Assembly: GCF_905404315.1 (NCBI RefSeq)
Contig: NC_066282.1
Location: 4,302,501-4,366,500, forward strand
Length of the DNA stretch: 64,000 nucleotides
Origin: Leptidea sinapis
Lineage: Eukaryota > Arthropoda > Insecta > Lepidoptera > Pieridae
Direction of reading: 5' to 3'
Under the pieces are notes generated by a model. It was not told the DNA's origin. It made no database searches and saw only the letters and a program-made list of their open reading frames with translations. The position numbers and the translations under genes are program-made. Numbering within the stretch: position 1 is the first letter of the stretch; each line of letters begins with the position of its first letter. Of the stretch, positions 34,301 to 46,300 are shown piece by piece.

Positions 34301-35424
34301 ATACGATAGAAGATATGAAAGAGATAGAATCTTCATTAGGTACATCCGTGAGATTTCTATCGCAATGTTTTCTTTACTTTTTTCAATTTATGACAACATT
34401 ATGAAGGCTAAAGTTCAGGTAAAATTTGTGCAAAAAAGCAGTGATTTAGAGGGTTATACTTACTGAATTTATTGTTTGAAATTTATATTTTCTGTTTCGA
34501 TAAAAATCTCGATACAATGCACAAAATACCTATTAATAAACATTGTTTTACCTATTAACTACCTATTAACAACAAGCGTTTAAGTATGAAGAATGTGATG
34601 AGTTGGCAGCTCTTAATAAGAATTGCAATTTTTATATAATACTACTGGCCGATTCGAAGGGTGTACGTACTCTTTTTGAAGGTACCCAAGGTTATATGAA
34701 AAACAACGGTTTATGTGGTAAAGGTCAAATTCTTATATTATTATGAGAATATTTGTTTTAATTATGTTTTTTAGTGCGTTTGGGTGATATTTTCTCATAG
34801 AATTGCTCATTTTGTTCCAATTTCTGATCGAATATCATTGTACTATTTAGAATTTAGAATATTTTTCAATGTTTACTTTTAACAAAAGAAAAAATTGACC
34901 AACAAACAAAAACCCAACTTAAAACTAGTAAAAGTCGGTATACCAACGACTTGGTTACTCACACACCACTTACGTGGTGGTAACAAGTTTAACAGTAATT
35001 TATTATATACTTAAGTTAAATCATGCTCACAGAACATGCGACCTAAGATATTGATTTATATATTATATTGTAAGTAGAGTATAAGGACGTAATACATTGG
35101 CACAATTCATAAATAAACTGATGCAATTTGTGTCTTTTATTACATTGTAACTAATATTTTGTTCAACACGAGGGTAACCACGCATTCTGATTAAAATATG
35201 GACATGTAAGCGTATTTTTTGCAGACATGCTATGTCGCTACGATTATGGTACAGAATAAAAAAAAATTAAGTACAGAATAGAACATTATATGCTATGTGT
35301 ACCAGTGTTCTTGAGACAAACAGTGACTTATTTTCAAGAGACAAGGTCCTATTACATCAAAATATAATCGAATATTTGTCTACAAAAGATTAAGATGCAG
35401 TTTGTGTGTTGTTCTACGACGTCC

Positions 35425-35640
35425 CCTGTAGCCCATTGGTTAGTGACCCTGCCAATTGAGCTAGAGGTCCCGGGTTCAAATCCCGATATGTGCAAACATT
35501 TATATGAAGAATATGAATATTTGTTTCTGAGTCATGGATGTTAATTATTATGTTTAAGTAAGCATATTGTATAAATATATCGTCATCTTGATCCAATAGT
35601 ACAGGCAAGGCCCTAGATTGGGGCAAGATAATTTGTGTAA
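35425..35640 (+). repeat. tRNA-derived SINE (family S1)
   Basis: Head 'gtagcccattggttagtgac' with B box 'gggttcaaatccc', and tail ending 'ttggggcaagataatttgtg'. Same family as 5224 and 13690. Confidence 0.8.
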
Positions 35641-36351
35641 AATATATCTATGTTATTATTATTTATTTATATCTATATTCTACTTAAAATGCCGACCTGG
35701 CATCATTCTGCTTTTAGAAAAAAATAAGCGTGTGGCATTTCTATTTTACTAAGGCTTTTAATTAAAAAAAAAATTATCACATACAATAATTTTAAATTCA
35801 CAACTCATATTCATCATAATATATATTGCTTCGTTCCCTCGTCAGAGTTAAAATATTTAACACGAGGGTCTCGGAATTTATTAAAGCATTAACATAAAAT
35901 GGAAAAACACGGCTAGACTGCTATTTCTGTCTCCTTCTCATCCAACATATTTGATGGCAACGGCTTGCGTGTTCCTTTGGTATTGTAAAAACTTCACATC
36001 TGTCCCTTAAATAATAAATTATCCATTAACATACAAAATCATGGAGCCTCTCGTATTAATTGGAAAGGTTGTTCAACAAATTCTGATATTTAATTTCACA
36101 AACCTCTTATCAAAGCTACACCGCGACCATGAATGTATAAATTTAAACTTAAGCAGCATATACATTTAAGGAAATACCAATATTTTATAAACCGAAGTCA
36201 TTTGGAAATGCATTAAGATTAGATACTTTTAACATAAATGTACCTAATTATAAACTGCTATTCTTACTTTCTGTTTCTCGCAGGACAAATGGGGTGAGAG
36301 GAAATTTATAAGTTATAAAATACCTCGTTACAATTTTGAATAAAATTGGAT

Positions 36352-36493
36352 ATCGAATAAAATTTTCCCTGGAACCTTTTTTATGTACTGGAAAGATATA
36401 AGCAGTTTTCCATTTAAGAGGAACTAGACCTTTATTGAATGATCTGTAAAATAATAATGATACCGGTAATGACAGCTCTAAGGCACATGCCAA
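36352..36493 (-). pseudogene. Reverse-transcriptase fragment (LINE)
   Basis: On minus: ELSLPVSLLFYRSFNKGLVP, WKTAYIFPVHKKGSRENF. This is the conserved RT region with 'W..A.I.P.HKKG'. It breaks immediately downstream. Confidence 0.65.
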
Positions 36494-36524
36494 AGTAGAT
36501 TAAATCTATATTGGTATCTAGTAA

Positions 36525-36692
36525 CGGCCGTTTTCAATAACGTATCTCTAGTTACGGATAAAGAACTTATCTATCCATTGTTATGTCCAATATAGGTTAG
36601 ACGTTAGACGATAGGTTATTGGAATGTAAGTAAGCGTAAAAGGATAGATTTCTGTACCTCTAGTAAGTTAAACCAAGGATAGATAACTTATT
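36525..36692. mobile_element. Harbinger-like MITE, one end lost
   Basis: Left terminus 'cggccgttttcaataacgta', interior as in 33306-33509; the right terminal repeat is degraded. Confidence 0.5.
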
Positions 36693-37651
36693 ATACTATC
36701 GTTAACAAGATATATGAAGTGAATTGTGTAATATGGATTACACATTTTGGCCAAAGTTTTGTGGATATTGAGGGACTTGTGATGATGTGCAAAATGACGG
36801 TATTACGAAATAAATTAAGTATCTCATAACGAATACGATAGTCATTCAATATATTAAAAAAATTGATGAATCTTAATTATTATTTAATATTTTGATTAGT
36901 ATAGTTGTAGTTTGTGGAAGACTTACCGCAGGTTAGATATACTGAACTACTTTTTAAGCTGCACGTTGCCGTTCCGATGAATACAGAATCACAACTATCT
37001 ATGATACCTTCTTTAGATTTCTATATAACTTAGGAAAATAAAGGCTAAGGAGCTGTGGGAGTTTGCAATAGTAGATTGTTAACCGAGGGTCGAAAGAAGT
37101 AATTCCCGAGGTATTTAGACGCCCGAGCGCAGCGAGGTAGGCTATAGTCCGAGTAGGAATTGATACTTTTACCCGTGTTAAACACTCTACTTTTCATTTC
37201 GAATATGAGGAAAATAAAACTAGTTATTTATCTAAGCACAGATTAGTATCCCGCCAATTTATGTCGACTTTTTAAATTTCAAATATGGAACTTACCGCGT
37301 AATTGTTGCGGCTTATTCCGCTCAAAGAAGTTTGCGCTATGTTCACACGGGCTGTTTAGAAAGTCACATGGCCGCAGATTTTTCTTAAATTAGTTTTTTA
37401 CATAAAACTCTTCACATCTGGCAGCAGTTCTATTTTCAAAGTTCATTCCCGCCCTTAGGTAGTAATTTGTATGAGTTTTTCCCTCTCTATGCAGGAAAGC
37501 AGCATTTTCCACCCAATAATCAGATCAAAACAACATTACTTTCCGAGTATGAGAAATGAAAAAGAATTAACATTGCTTTCGATTGTTCAATTCAATTTTA
37601 AATACAACTCAATAGACACAAAACCTGTGCAGTGACATGAATATTGACAGG

Positions 37652-37881
37652 CAGTGGCGTGCATTGGCTTTCTAGGTAGGCACTGTAGATCTAAGTAGTC
37701 ATAGTTGCGCTTTAGTCCGACAGTTCGACATAAGTTGTATGAATCGCTGTTTGCTTCTTATATGCAATCTGTAGACTGCCTACCGTAGGTAGTAAATTAA
37801 CTTTAACACTAGTGCTGTATTTATTTAGGTTCATAACAAGGTAGGCACTGCCTTAATGCCTATATGATATGCACGCCCCTG
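37652..37881. mobile_element. hAT-like MITE
   Basis: Ends 'cagtggcgtgca' and 'tgcacgcccctg' are inverted, with subterminal 'gtaggcact' on both sides. Flanking 8-mers ttgacagg (37644-37651) and ttaaaagg (37882-37889) match at 6 of 8 positions, which fits a decayed 8-bp target duplication. It abuts the LINE 3' end at 37890. Confidence 0.65.
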
Positions 37882-37889
37882 TTAAAAGG

Positions 37890-38360
37890 CATAAAAGGCA
37901 TATTTTTCTCAAAATTGATTCCTTTAGAATTCTTTTTGATGTCATTTCTAATAACTACTATATACTACTACCGCTTCGGAAACAAATCGCGCTCTGAGAG
38001 AGAAGAAGCGGCGCAAGAAACTCTCTCAGTATTCTTTTTTTTGCGCTCTTTTCAATAAAAATCTATATATATATATATATATCAATCTATCGCTTTAAAA
38101 TAATCACAATCTAGTCCCAGGCTGTCCGATCATTTAGATATTCAGCAGTGGAGTAATAGGATTTACGACAGAGCCATTTTTTTTATAAAACATTTAAATT
38201 TATTTATAGATAATGCCTGAACTGTGACTGGGACTTTATTATAGAAGTGTATTTGTTTACCCTTAAAGCTATTATGTATCTTATGAAGCCTACTAGAATT
38301 ATTTACAAGCAATCCCTTATTTCGTTGACAGGTCATCGTAAACTTAACAAACATTCATAA
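37890..38360 (-). mobile_element. LINE 3' end (third family)
   Basis: On minus: RNKGLLVNNSSRLHKIHNSF, KGKQIHFYNKVPVTVQALSI, then frameshift and a 3' UTR (37915-38045). Contains a (TA)n run at 38063-38080. Confidence 0.75.
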
Positions 38361-38469
38361 AAAACTTTGTCAAGAAACAGTAATCGTATTGTCCTCTGCT
38401 CGTGTATATCAATGTAGACATCTTGCATCCTGGTTAGATACAGCCACTAGGGGAGACTGGGTAACCATG

Positions 38470-38985
38470 AATCCCTTTTTGAAGTGAAAATTCTTTAGAA
38501 TCCTTGTGTTTTGAAATTCGATGTAAAGAAAAAGCGAGACGATAGAGCGACAAACATGACGCGATTATACCTCAATAGACATCAGAAGAACATAAATATG
38601 GTAGCGGTTTCAAACAATAAACATTTATAATTATTTATTCCCGCTTTATTCCCAGTCTGTGGTGTCATTAAGAAAATCGTTTATGCTATAATAACCTTTC
38701 CCACACAAACGTTTTTTAACAATTCTTTTAAATTTCGTAACACATTTGTTTTATACATTTTCTGGGATCATATTGTAAAAGCATATACATCGCCCAATAA
38801 AAGACTTACTCGACCCAACCGAGTAGTAGGCATAACAAGTTTATTTTTGTTCCTCGTGTTAACATTATGAATGTCACAGTTTCTAGAAAATTCCTCAAGG
38901 TGCTTATAAACATACAGAACAAGGTTGAAATCATATGTCATCCTAGCAACATGTACCAGGACTTCATATGCAGTTTAGAGGTTTA
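38470..38985 (-). repeat. Dispersed repeat G, inverted copy, with an embedded LINE tail
   Basis: Parts match the reverse complement of 15545-16120. The middle (about 38620-38900) is the second LINE family's 3' end on minus ('cccagtctgtggtgtcatta' read on +). Confidence 0.5.
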
Positions 38986-40148
38986 ATGTAAATTTTGCAT
39001 CGGATACAGCGACTCCGTTGACTGAGTTTTTGGACGCCAAATTAAATTTGAAAGCGTATCAAAAACAGTTTTTGACGCAGTATTCCAAATATATATTATA
39101 TGGATCATATTAAGACCAAAGTATTTATTTAATACTTTAGTTACTTAAGCTTTGTCACAAATTAAATTTCTGAACGCAAACAATTTTAACATTTGACATC
39201 AAACTATATTATGTAGATTGATAAATTTTAAGTTTTGTCATAAAATAAACAATTTCTGCACCACAAAACAAAACAAAAAAGTTTATTTTAAAGCTTTAAA
39301 TTGATGTGTCTGTCAATATAAAATTTAAACCTTATAAAAAGCCCGTATTAGGAAAACTCTGTTTTATAAGTAAGCAGCGTCATGTACGAGTAATTATATC
39401 GTGTATATAATCGAAAATAATAATAAAATTTCATTCATACCGAGCATTTCATTTTATTTCTTTTAATAAATAATGATGCATTTCGTTTGTTTTAACTTTA
39501 TTTTATACAAAAGTTTAGGTCTTTTTTTTATCCATTGATGCAGTACGAAGTCTGCCGGGTCAGCTAGTCTTCTAATAAAAACTTGAACGGCAGCGCAACC
39601 GGTCGCCGCTATCAACAAAATGGCTCTCTTGGTAACCAATTTGGTGGCTCGACCAGCTCGGAAGCATCAAGGCTCTGGTGTCTGTAGGGTCTCCCGGTGA
39701 AGTATAACCCTTAAACAAAATTAGGTAATGTTCCACAGGGACTGGGTTTGTTCGGGCCAATTCGTGCGCTAACTATAACAACTTTGTGGGCTATACATAC
39801 ACTAACACATACACTACACCTACACATACACTAACACAACACATAACTTATAACTATCTACTTACTAATTATTATTTTCTATGATATATATTTTATTACA
39901 CTATAATAACAACAATATTAATATTTACACTTAATTATATAAGCGAAACTACTATTATAGTATATTAATTACTACACACTTACACACAAACATACAGAAT
40001 AATATTTACAATAATACGAATATTACAATTTATTCAATCACCACTTCTACCACAACTGATAGCCACCACAACCATAACTTCAATAATATCCCGTATCAGA
40101 AAAATCTACTTTCTGGAAGTAGTAGATTTACCAGATTAGTGTTGTTTT

Positions 40149-40466
40149 ACCAGTGGGAGGCTCCTATGCACCGGATGCCGGCTAGATTACGGGTACCACA
40201 ACGGCGCTTAATTCTGCCGTGAAGCAGTTATGTGTAAGCATTACTGTGTTTCGGTCTGAAGGGTTCAGTCGTCGTAGCTAGTGACATTACTGGGCAAATA
40301 AGACTTGACATCTAATGTCTCAGGGTGACGAGCGCAGTTGTAGTGCCGCTCAGAATTTTTGGGTTTTTCAATAATCGTGAACGGCGCTGCATTGTAATGG
40401 GCAGGGCGTTTTATTACCATCAGCTGAACGTCCTGCTCGTCTCGTCCCTTATTTTCATAAAAAAAG
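40149..40466 (+). repeat. Family A SINE-like repeat, copy 11 (full length)
   Basis: Complete from 'accagtgggaggctcctatg' to 'cttattttcataaaaaa'. Confidence 0.85.
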
Positions 40467-40945
40467 TACGGCTTTTAGGCCCGATTCCGTGACGGTGTAC
40501 TATTCATTACTAAGTATATAATAAAACCATAGGTAGACTTACAATATACTGGCGTATAGACAACCACAGCGTGCATGAGTGAAGAACATCTCAAATGGAG
40601 ATAAAGTTTTGATAGACAAGTCGTAAACAGTCAGCCAACGCTTGGTACTAGCTCCATAGTATTTTGAACATTAAATCACTAATTAACGCACACATCGACA
40701 AATCAATGTTGGTCACTCATTATCGAGCTGTCTGTTCGTTTATACGCCAGTATATTCTAAGTCTATTTAAGAAACAAAATATTAATTTATCACGGATACC
40801 GTATTGAGACGTGTCCTGAAAGCACGGATTTTATAGTAAATTTTGCTGCAATAATCTTAAGTCGAAATTACGGGCACAATAGCCTCAATTATTAACTACC
40901 AAAAATAAAGTGCTCGGTGTGCTTTAAGAAGTTCAAAACATAATT

Positions 40946-41215
40946 TTTTTTAAGGGAAAAGGAGGACAAACGAGCGTACGGGTCACCTGTTGTTAAGTGA
41001 TCACCGCCGCCCACAATCTCTTGCAACACCAGAGGAATAACAGGAGCGTTGCCGGTCTTTAAGGAAGGTGTACGCGCTTTTTTTGAAGGTACCCTTGTCG
41101 TATCGTCTCGAAAACACTGCACAATGAAGCCCATTCCACAGCTTTGTAGTACATGGAAGAAAGTTCCTTGAAAAGCGCACTGTGGAGGACCGCTACACAT
41201 CCAGATGGTGTGTGA
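40946..41215 (-). mobile_element. LINE 3' end fragment
   Basis: Complement of the 3202-3760 type: 3' UTR 'gatcaccgccgcccacaatc' and the coding end (CDVWRSSTV-type region) near 41190. Confidence 0.8.
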
Positions 41216-41736
41216 CGGTCCTCACACAGATTTCTCTTTATTGAACTAGGCGCTATTTCGCGGAGATCTATAACTAACCAAATTTTATCGTATAGCTCAA
41301 CTTAACTCAACTCTTACTTTTCTACTCAATTGTTGAAAACAGGTGTGTATCATCACTCTCCTATTTTTAGGCTCAGCGAAGCTACTAACAACCAGATAAA
41401 CTGGATTGATTTATATAATACTAGTTTGCTATCTGTGGCAAGACACACTAAAACCATGTTTATTTATAATTAGAAATTAAGATGTGTTTATTAGTTAGTT
41501 AAATATTATTATTTGTTAGTTAAGTAAATATTGTATCAGTTTCATAGTTTTAATATTGTAAAAAGGGTTCGCCCGTATATAATAAATAAATAAATAGCTC
41601 CTAATAGCCTGAACACATGGTCGGACTTGCTACGACCGAACCATCGGACACGGTATGGTAGGACTTGTCGCATTGTACATCGCACAGAATTATTATTTTA
41701 TTATCTACACAAATAAAATTTGAAAAACAAAATTTT

Positions 41737-41934
41737 ATGAACGATGCGGGATTCGAATCGAATCGGGAATCGAACGACCTCCGGCGTTCCGTGCCGGTGC
41801 TCTAACCAACTGAGCTAACCGTTCGAGTACCGCCTCGTTACAAAATTCTGTTTGCTTTGTTCAACTCTCAGGTTGTGGCTTTATCTACAAGAGTTGAACA
41901 AAGCAAACAGAATTTTGTAACGAGGCGGTACTCG
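41737..41934. repeat. Two S2 SINEs in head-to-head inversion, one lacking its tRNA core
   Basis: Left copy on minus: leader (41824-41889), tRNA-like core with A box 'tagctcagttgg' and B-box region, and tail 'aaattttgtttttcaaat'. Right copy on plus (from 41890): the same leader, joined directly to the tail at 41935 ('tttttcaaattttatttg') without the core. The leaders form a perfect 45-bp inverted repeat (41824-41868 and 41890-41934). Confidence 0.75.
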
Positions 41935-42084
41935 TTTTTCAAATTTTATTTGAGGGTTATCACTTTAAACACATAACATATTGTTTAGATTTACAAGACC
42001 GACATCTCAAGTCAAATTCCTAATATGCAAATATTGGGGTTGAGCAGGTTATCAACTGTAAAGTAGATCCTGTAGATGAAGCCA

Positions 42085-42235
42085 CAACCTGAGAGTTGAA
42101 CAAAGCAAATATAATTTTGTAACGAGGCGCTAATCGAACGGTTAGCTCAGTTGGTTAGAGCACTGGCTCGGAACGCCGGAGGTCGTGGGTTCGAATCCCG
42201 CATCGTGCATAAAATGTTGTTTTTCAAAAATATGA
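42085..42235 (+). repeat. tRNA-derived SINE (family S2), intact head
   Basis: Leader 'agccacaacctgagagttga', A box 'tagctcagttggttagagc', B box 'gggttcgaatccc', tail 'catcgtgcataaaatgttg'. The anticodon-loop region (ctggctcggaacgccgg) does not pair like a real tRNA and lacks U33. Confidence 0.75.
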
Positions 42236-42701
42236 AAGAATTCGTTGGTGGTATATCGTGAACAGACGGGTTTTTATATAAATACTAGCTAACCCAGCAA
42301 ACGTTGTATTGCCGATATTAAAATCGCGATACAAAAGTAACTGTTGATCGTAGATGGGTGAAAATTTGAAGCTGTATGTATTTTTAATGCTGACTCATAA
42401 TCAAACAAATTAAAAAAAAATAAAAAAAAGAATGGCGTGGACCACATTTAGGGGTATGAAAAATAGATGTTGTCCGATTCTCAGACCTACCCAATATGCA
42501 CTCAAAACTTCATGACAATCGGTCAAGCCGTTTCGAAGGAGTTTAACTACAAACACCGCGACATGAGAATTTTATATATTAGATTACTTACTGAGTACGA
42601 CGACAGACCAATTAGTGCGAAGCGCTCACCGAAGGGCCGTACCAAGTCCGAGTACGATCTTGTTTTTAGACTATTAGGGGCGCATCCTCCATTCCATTTC
42701 A

Positions 42702-42895
42702 TTTTGAATTCTTTTTGATGTCATTTCTAATATACTAGCTACTACTACCGCTTCGGAAACAAATTGCGCTCTGAGAGTGAAGAAGCGGCGCAAGAAACTT
42801 TCCCAGCATCCTTTTTTTGCGCTCTTTTTAATGAAATTTACAATATTGTACTGTCATTGCTATTGCTATAAAATAATCATAAACTTGTATGCGCA
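42702..42895 (-). mobile_element. LINE 3' UTR fragment (third family)
   Basis: 'ctttttgatgtcatttctaa', 'cgcttcggaaacaaattgcg' and 'gaagaagcggcgcaagaaac' match 37915-38045 and the complement of 55690-55830. Confidence 0.65.
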
Positions 42896-43302
42896 TGCTA
42901 AACCCAGACCGAACGAGCGAGTTAATCGGCAACGTAAAACTCCGACCATTTTGACACGTGTTTCGCCTCTACACTAGGCATCCTCAGAACGTGTTGTCTC
43001 GCCAAAATCTGGCACGAATTGTTTAAAGACAAATATTGACGGAATTAACTCTAAAGAAAACTCAAATCATTTGTATTTTTGTATAAAGTTAAAAATAATA
43101 CAATTGTCGATTAATGACCTATAGATTATGACCTATCGATTTTACCTATATACCTAATTTTACAAAAGGCCCAATATATAAACCACAAACAATATTACAC
43201 ACACAGCTCAATTAATATGTCCCAGTTAAAAATATTAGACTTTCATAGGAGCATGAGAGTCCTTGGTTGCGAAACTGTATCAAGTATCGAGTCTCGTGGG
43301 TT

Positions 43303-43308
43303 TATAAG
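43303..43308 (+). promoter_or_regulatory. Candidate TATA box of the cuticle gene
   Basis: TATAAG 60 nt upstream of the ATG would give a short (~35 nt) 5' UTR, common for insect cuticle genes. A second TATA-like run lies near 43175. Confidence 0.35.
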
Positions 43309-43367
43309 CCAAGAGCGATCGAATACTTCCACATGTGCTTCGAGCGGTCCCAACGATAACACACACC

Positions 43368-46300
43368 ATGTACGCTAAGGTACGATATATCATTTCTATA
43401 TCAGCAATATTCCTAATTTAAAATTTTTAATTCGTTAAATAAATAGTTGTAAATATATATATTTTTATATCTGTAAAAATACGAAAGCCATAAGAACTTC
43501 AAACATTTAAGCTAACTGAAAAAAAGACTATTTCCTAATTGCATCTTAAACGTGTTTGATTTATTTGAATCTAATAATATCTGTTCGTTCCTTTTCATGG
43601 TTTATTAAGTCTCAAATCGTTAATTATTTGAAATAGCATGTGATTTATTAATTTAAATTAATATCACTGTTATTAGCGCCTTGGATTTTTGAGTATTATA
43701 ACCATTTGCGCCCAACATACTTAAAGACAAATACTTTAAACGAAGGAATCTGGAAACGGACATCTTTTCAATGTCAATGGTTTGTCAGTTATCAAAAGTC
43801 GATGTCAAAATAATTTCAAACTTCAAAAATCAAAGTTTTGATGTCTGTCGGTTGTTAATCTATCACGGATAACCAACAACTTTGAGCGGGAAACTATTTA
43901 ACACATTATTTAACGAACAGCTGATCGATGTCGGCCATGATTTTTTGCGTTCGAGTGCCTAAAATAGGCTTTTATATTTATTGACTTTAAGTTTGCTTGA
44001 TTGACCCGAGCTATTAGGTCTGATAATAGTTATTTATGCAACTGTTGTGTAATAAGGGGTATTAAAACACGAATGTGGTGGTGATAATAGTATCACATGA
44101 GTGTTTTAATACTTAATTATCAACAGTTGCATACAAGACTTTATCTACACCCAGAATATGAATCCTCTCAAAGATTCTGAAACAGTTAGCTTACTGCTAA
44201 CATTAAAACCGCCAGTCCTAGTAGTAACCTTATATCATCCATTACCTGATTATATACAAATAAACTAAGAATTAATGAAAGAATTATTTATTTTAGTAGT
44301 AATTATCATTTTGTTTAGTGCAATAATTAAAATTCAGTAGAATATTATGTTCTTTTGCAGCGTTTAAAATGAATCGCTCATTTTTTGTAAACAAAACAAT
44401 AAAAATATCAATGAAAAATGGCGGGGATTCGAATAACCTACTTTTCTGGTAGTGTGGAGCGCGCGTAAACGAATATGTTCTTTTTTTGAAATTCATACAG
44501 ATACCACGCATCGAGCAATAAGAATGTGGCTGTCTGTTAAAACTCTTTGACCATAAAGGAATTGAAAAAAAAAAAATTAGGAGTGTTGTTATGAAATTCT
44601 ACTGAATTTACAACACTCGTTTGGATGATGTAATGGTTATTAGAACATTGGGTGTTTTAATGTTGGCAATAAGCTAACTGTTTCAGAATCTTTAATAGAG
44701 GATTTAAAGCATGGGTGTAGATAAAATTAAATACAGGGATGTTTTATTATATTAGTATTTTGTGTTTTGAACCTCAAAGACGCTACAATTGCGACTTTAA
44801 ATGAGCACACGGGTAATAAATGTTTAACCTCAATCAAAAAAAACTAAAGATTATATTGAATAGTTGAAATATTGAAATTTTCGAACACACAAATTATATA
44901 TTTGAAAATAAATAATAATTTTATAGAAAACCGACCTAAAAATGATAGATGAAAATTATTTAAATTAACAAAAATCGTATTTTGCAAATTGAAAAATGGA
45001 ATAATTTTATCAAATTAATGTATTGTCATCGGTACTCGATAAATTTACGAAGTTTGAATGAAATCTGGGTAGTTTAAAGGGGGGCAAAATTGCGCCAAAA
45101 TGAGTCGGCTACAAACAAACATATAGTTAATAAAAAGCGCGTTAAAACACAATTTTAATCACCCTTGTGGGCGATACTCCCCTACGAGTCCTTATCGGCC
45201 ACGGGGCCGCGTGGGACAAGTAGGTGTCTATGCTAGTTAAACTACTTACAGGGTGTTCCCAAATGATATATTTAGGTGAAATATGTATATTTTTGTGAAT
45301 TTTTTTATGCTTACGATAAAGTGGTTCTAACAATGCGTTCATCTGTCGTTATTGTAGCTTGCTGCATATACATCTTTAGCAGAAAGTTTAACAAAATCAA
45401 TAAGCGACTGACTTAGACCTATTCTAAGCAAGCGTAGCTGTGGAGTAAAGAATTCTTTGATTAAATTGTTAGTGAACCATGCGTCACTCGAACAGTTGGC
45501 TCAGTTGGTAAGAGCGCTCGGACGGAACCCGAGAGGTCGCGAGTTTGAGTCTCTATTTTGATTATAAATTTAATATGTATAATATATTCAAGTATAAAAA
45601 CGAACCAGTTCGGGAAGGGAACCATGAACATTGACAGCTCGGCTCATCCAATGGCCGAAACAATAGTAATAATATTGATTATGATTTTTATATAGTTATT
45701 GATCGCTTGCTGCGTGTGCGCCGTGGCGTCAGCGGCTCCAGGGTACCTGGACGGCATCAGCTATGCAGCACCAGCGTATGCGCCCATCACCCACGCCATC
45801 GCAGCACCTGTCGCTCAAGTAAGACATTATTATATCTTGAGAAGTCACAATTCACCAATGGAAGGTTCCTTTGCACAGGATGCCAGCTAGATTGTGGGTA
45901 CCATAACGGCGCCTATTTAGGCCGTCACGCAGTAATTTGTAAGCATTATTGTGTTTGGGTCTGAAGAGCACCGTGACTAGTGAAATTACTGGGCAAATGA
46001 GACTTAACATCTTATGTCTCAAGGTGACGAGCGCAATTGTAGTGCCGCACAGAATTTTTGGATTTTTCAAGAATCCTGAGCGGCACTGCATTGTAATAGA
46101 TCTTCCTCTCAAATAATAAATTTAAAAAGACTTCGTTTTTTCAAAGGTCGTCCGCGCAGAGCCTGTTGACCCCAACCCAGCATACAGCTACTCTTACGGA
46201 GTCAACGATCCCTCAACGGGAGACCACAAAGACGCTCAGGAGACCCTCCAAAACGGAGTAGTCCACGGTTCATACAGTCTGGTTGAGCCTGATGGCCACC

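Larger units (their letters stand above)
29748..43300. other. Gene-poor, repeat-rich intergenic region
   Basis: No host gene was recognised over about 13.5 kb. It holds the mobile-element remnants listed separately. Stretches where I see nothing are 31120-32050, 32115-32690 (apart from a Helitron-like start near 32445), 34310-35420, 35650-36350, 36700-37650, 39000-39780, 41220-41730 and 42900-43290. The interval 39780-40080 is simple, CA/TA-rich sequence with short 'acacatacac' repeats. Inverted Helitron-type starts were noted at 39545-39570 and a direct one at 42288-42320. Confidence 0.6.

Noticed and set aside
39572..39760. 62-codon minus ORF and nearby GC-richer patch
   Set aside because: No similarity recognised and no splice or promoter context; not supported as a gene.
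42133..42207. Possible functional tRNA gene
   Set aside because: A and B boxes are perfect, but the anticodon arm lacks U33 and pairs poorly. Similar copies with shared leader and tail (6390, 22495, 41737, 45470) show it is a SINE head.
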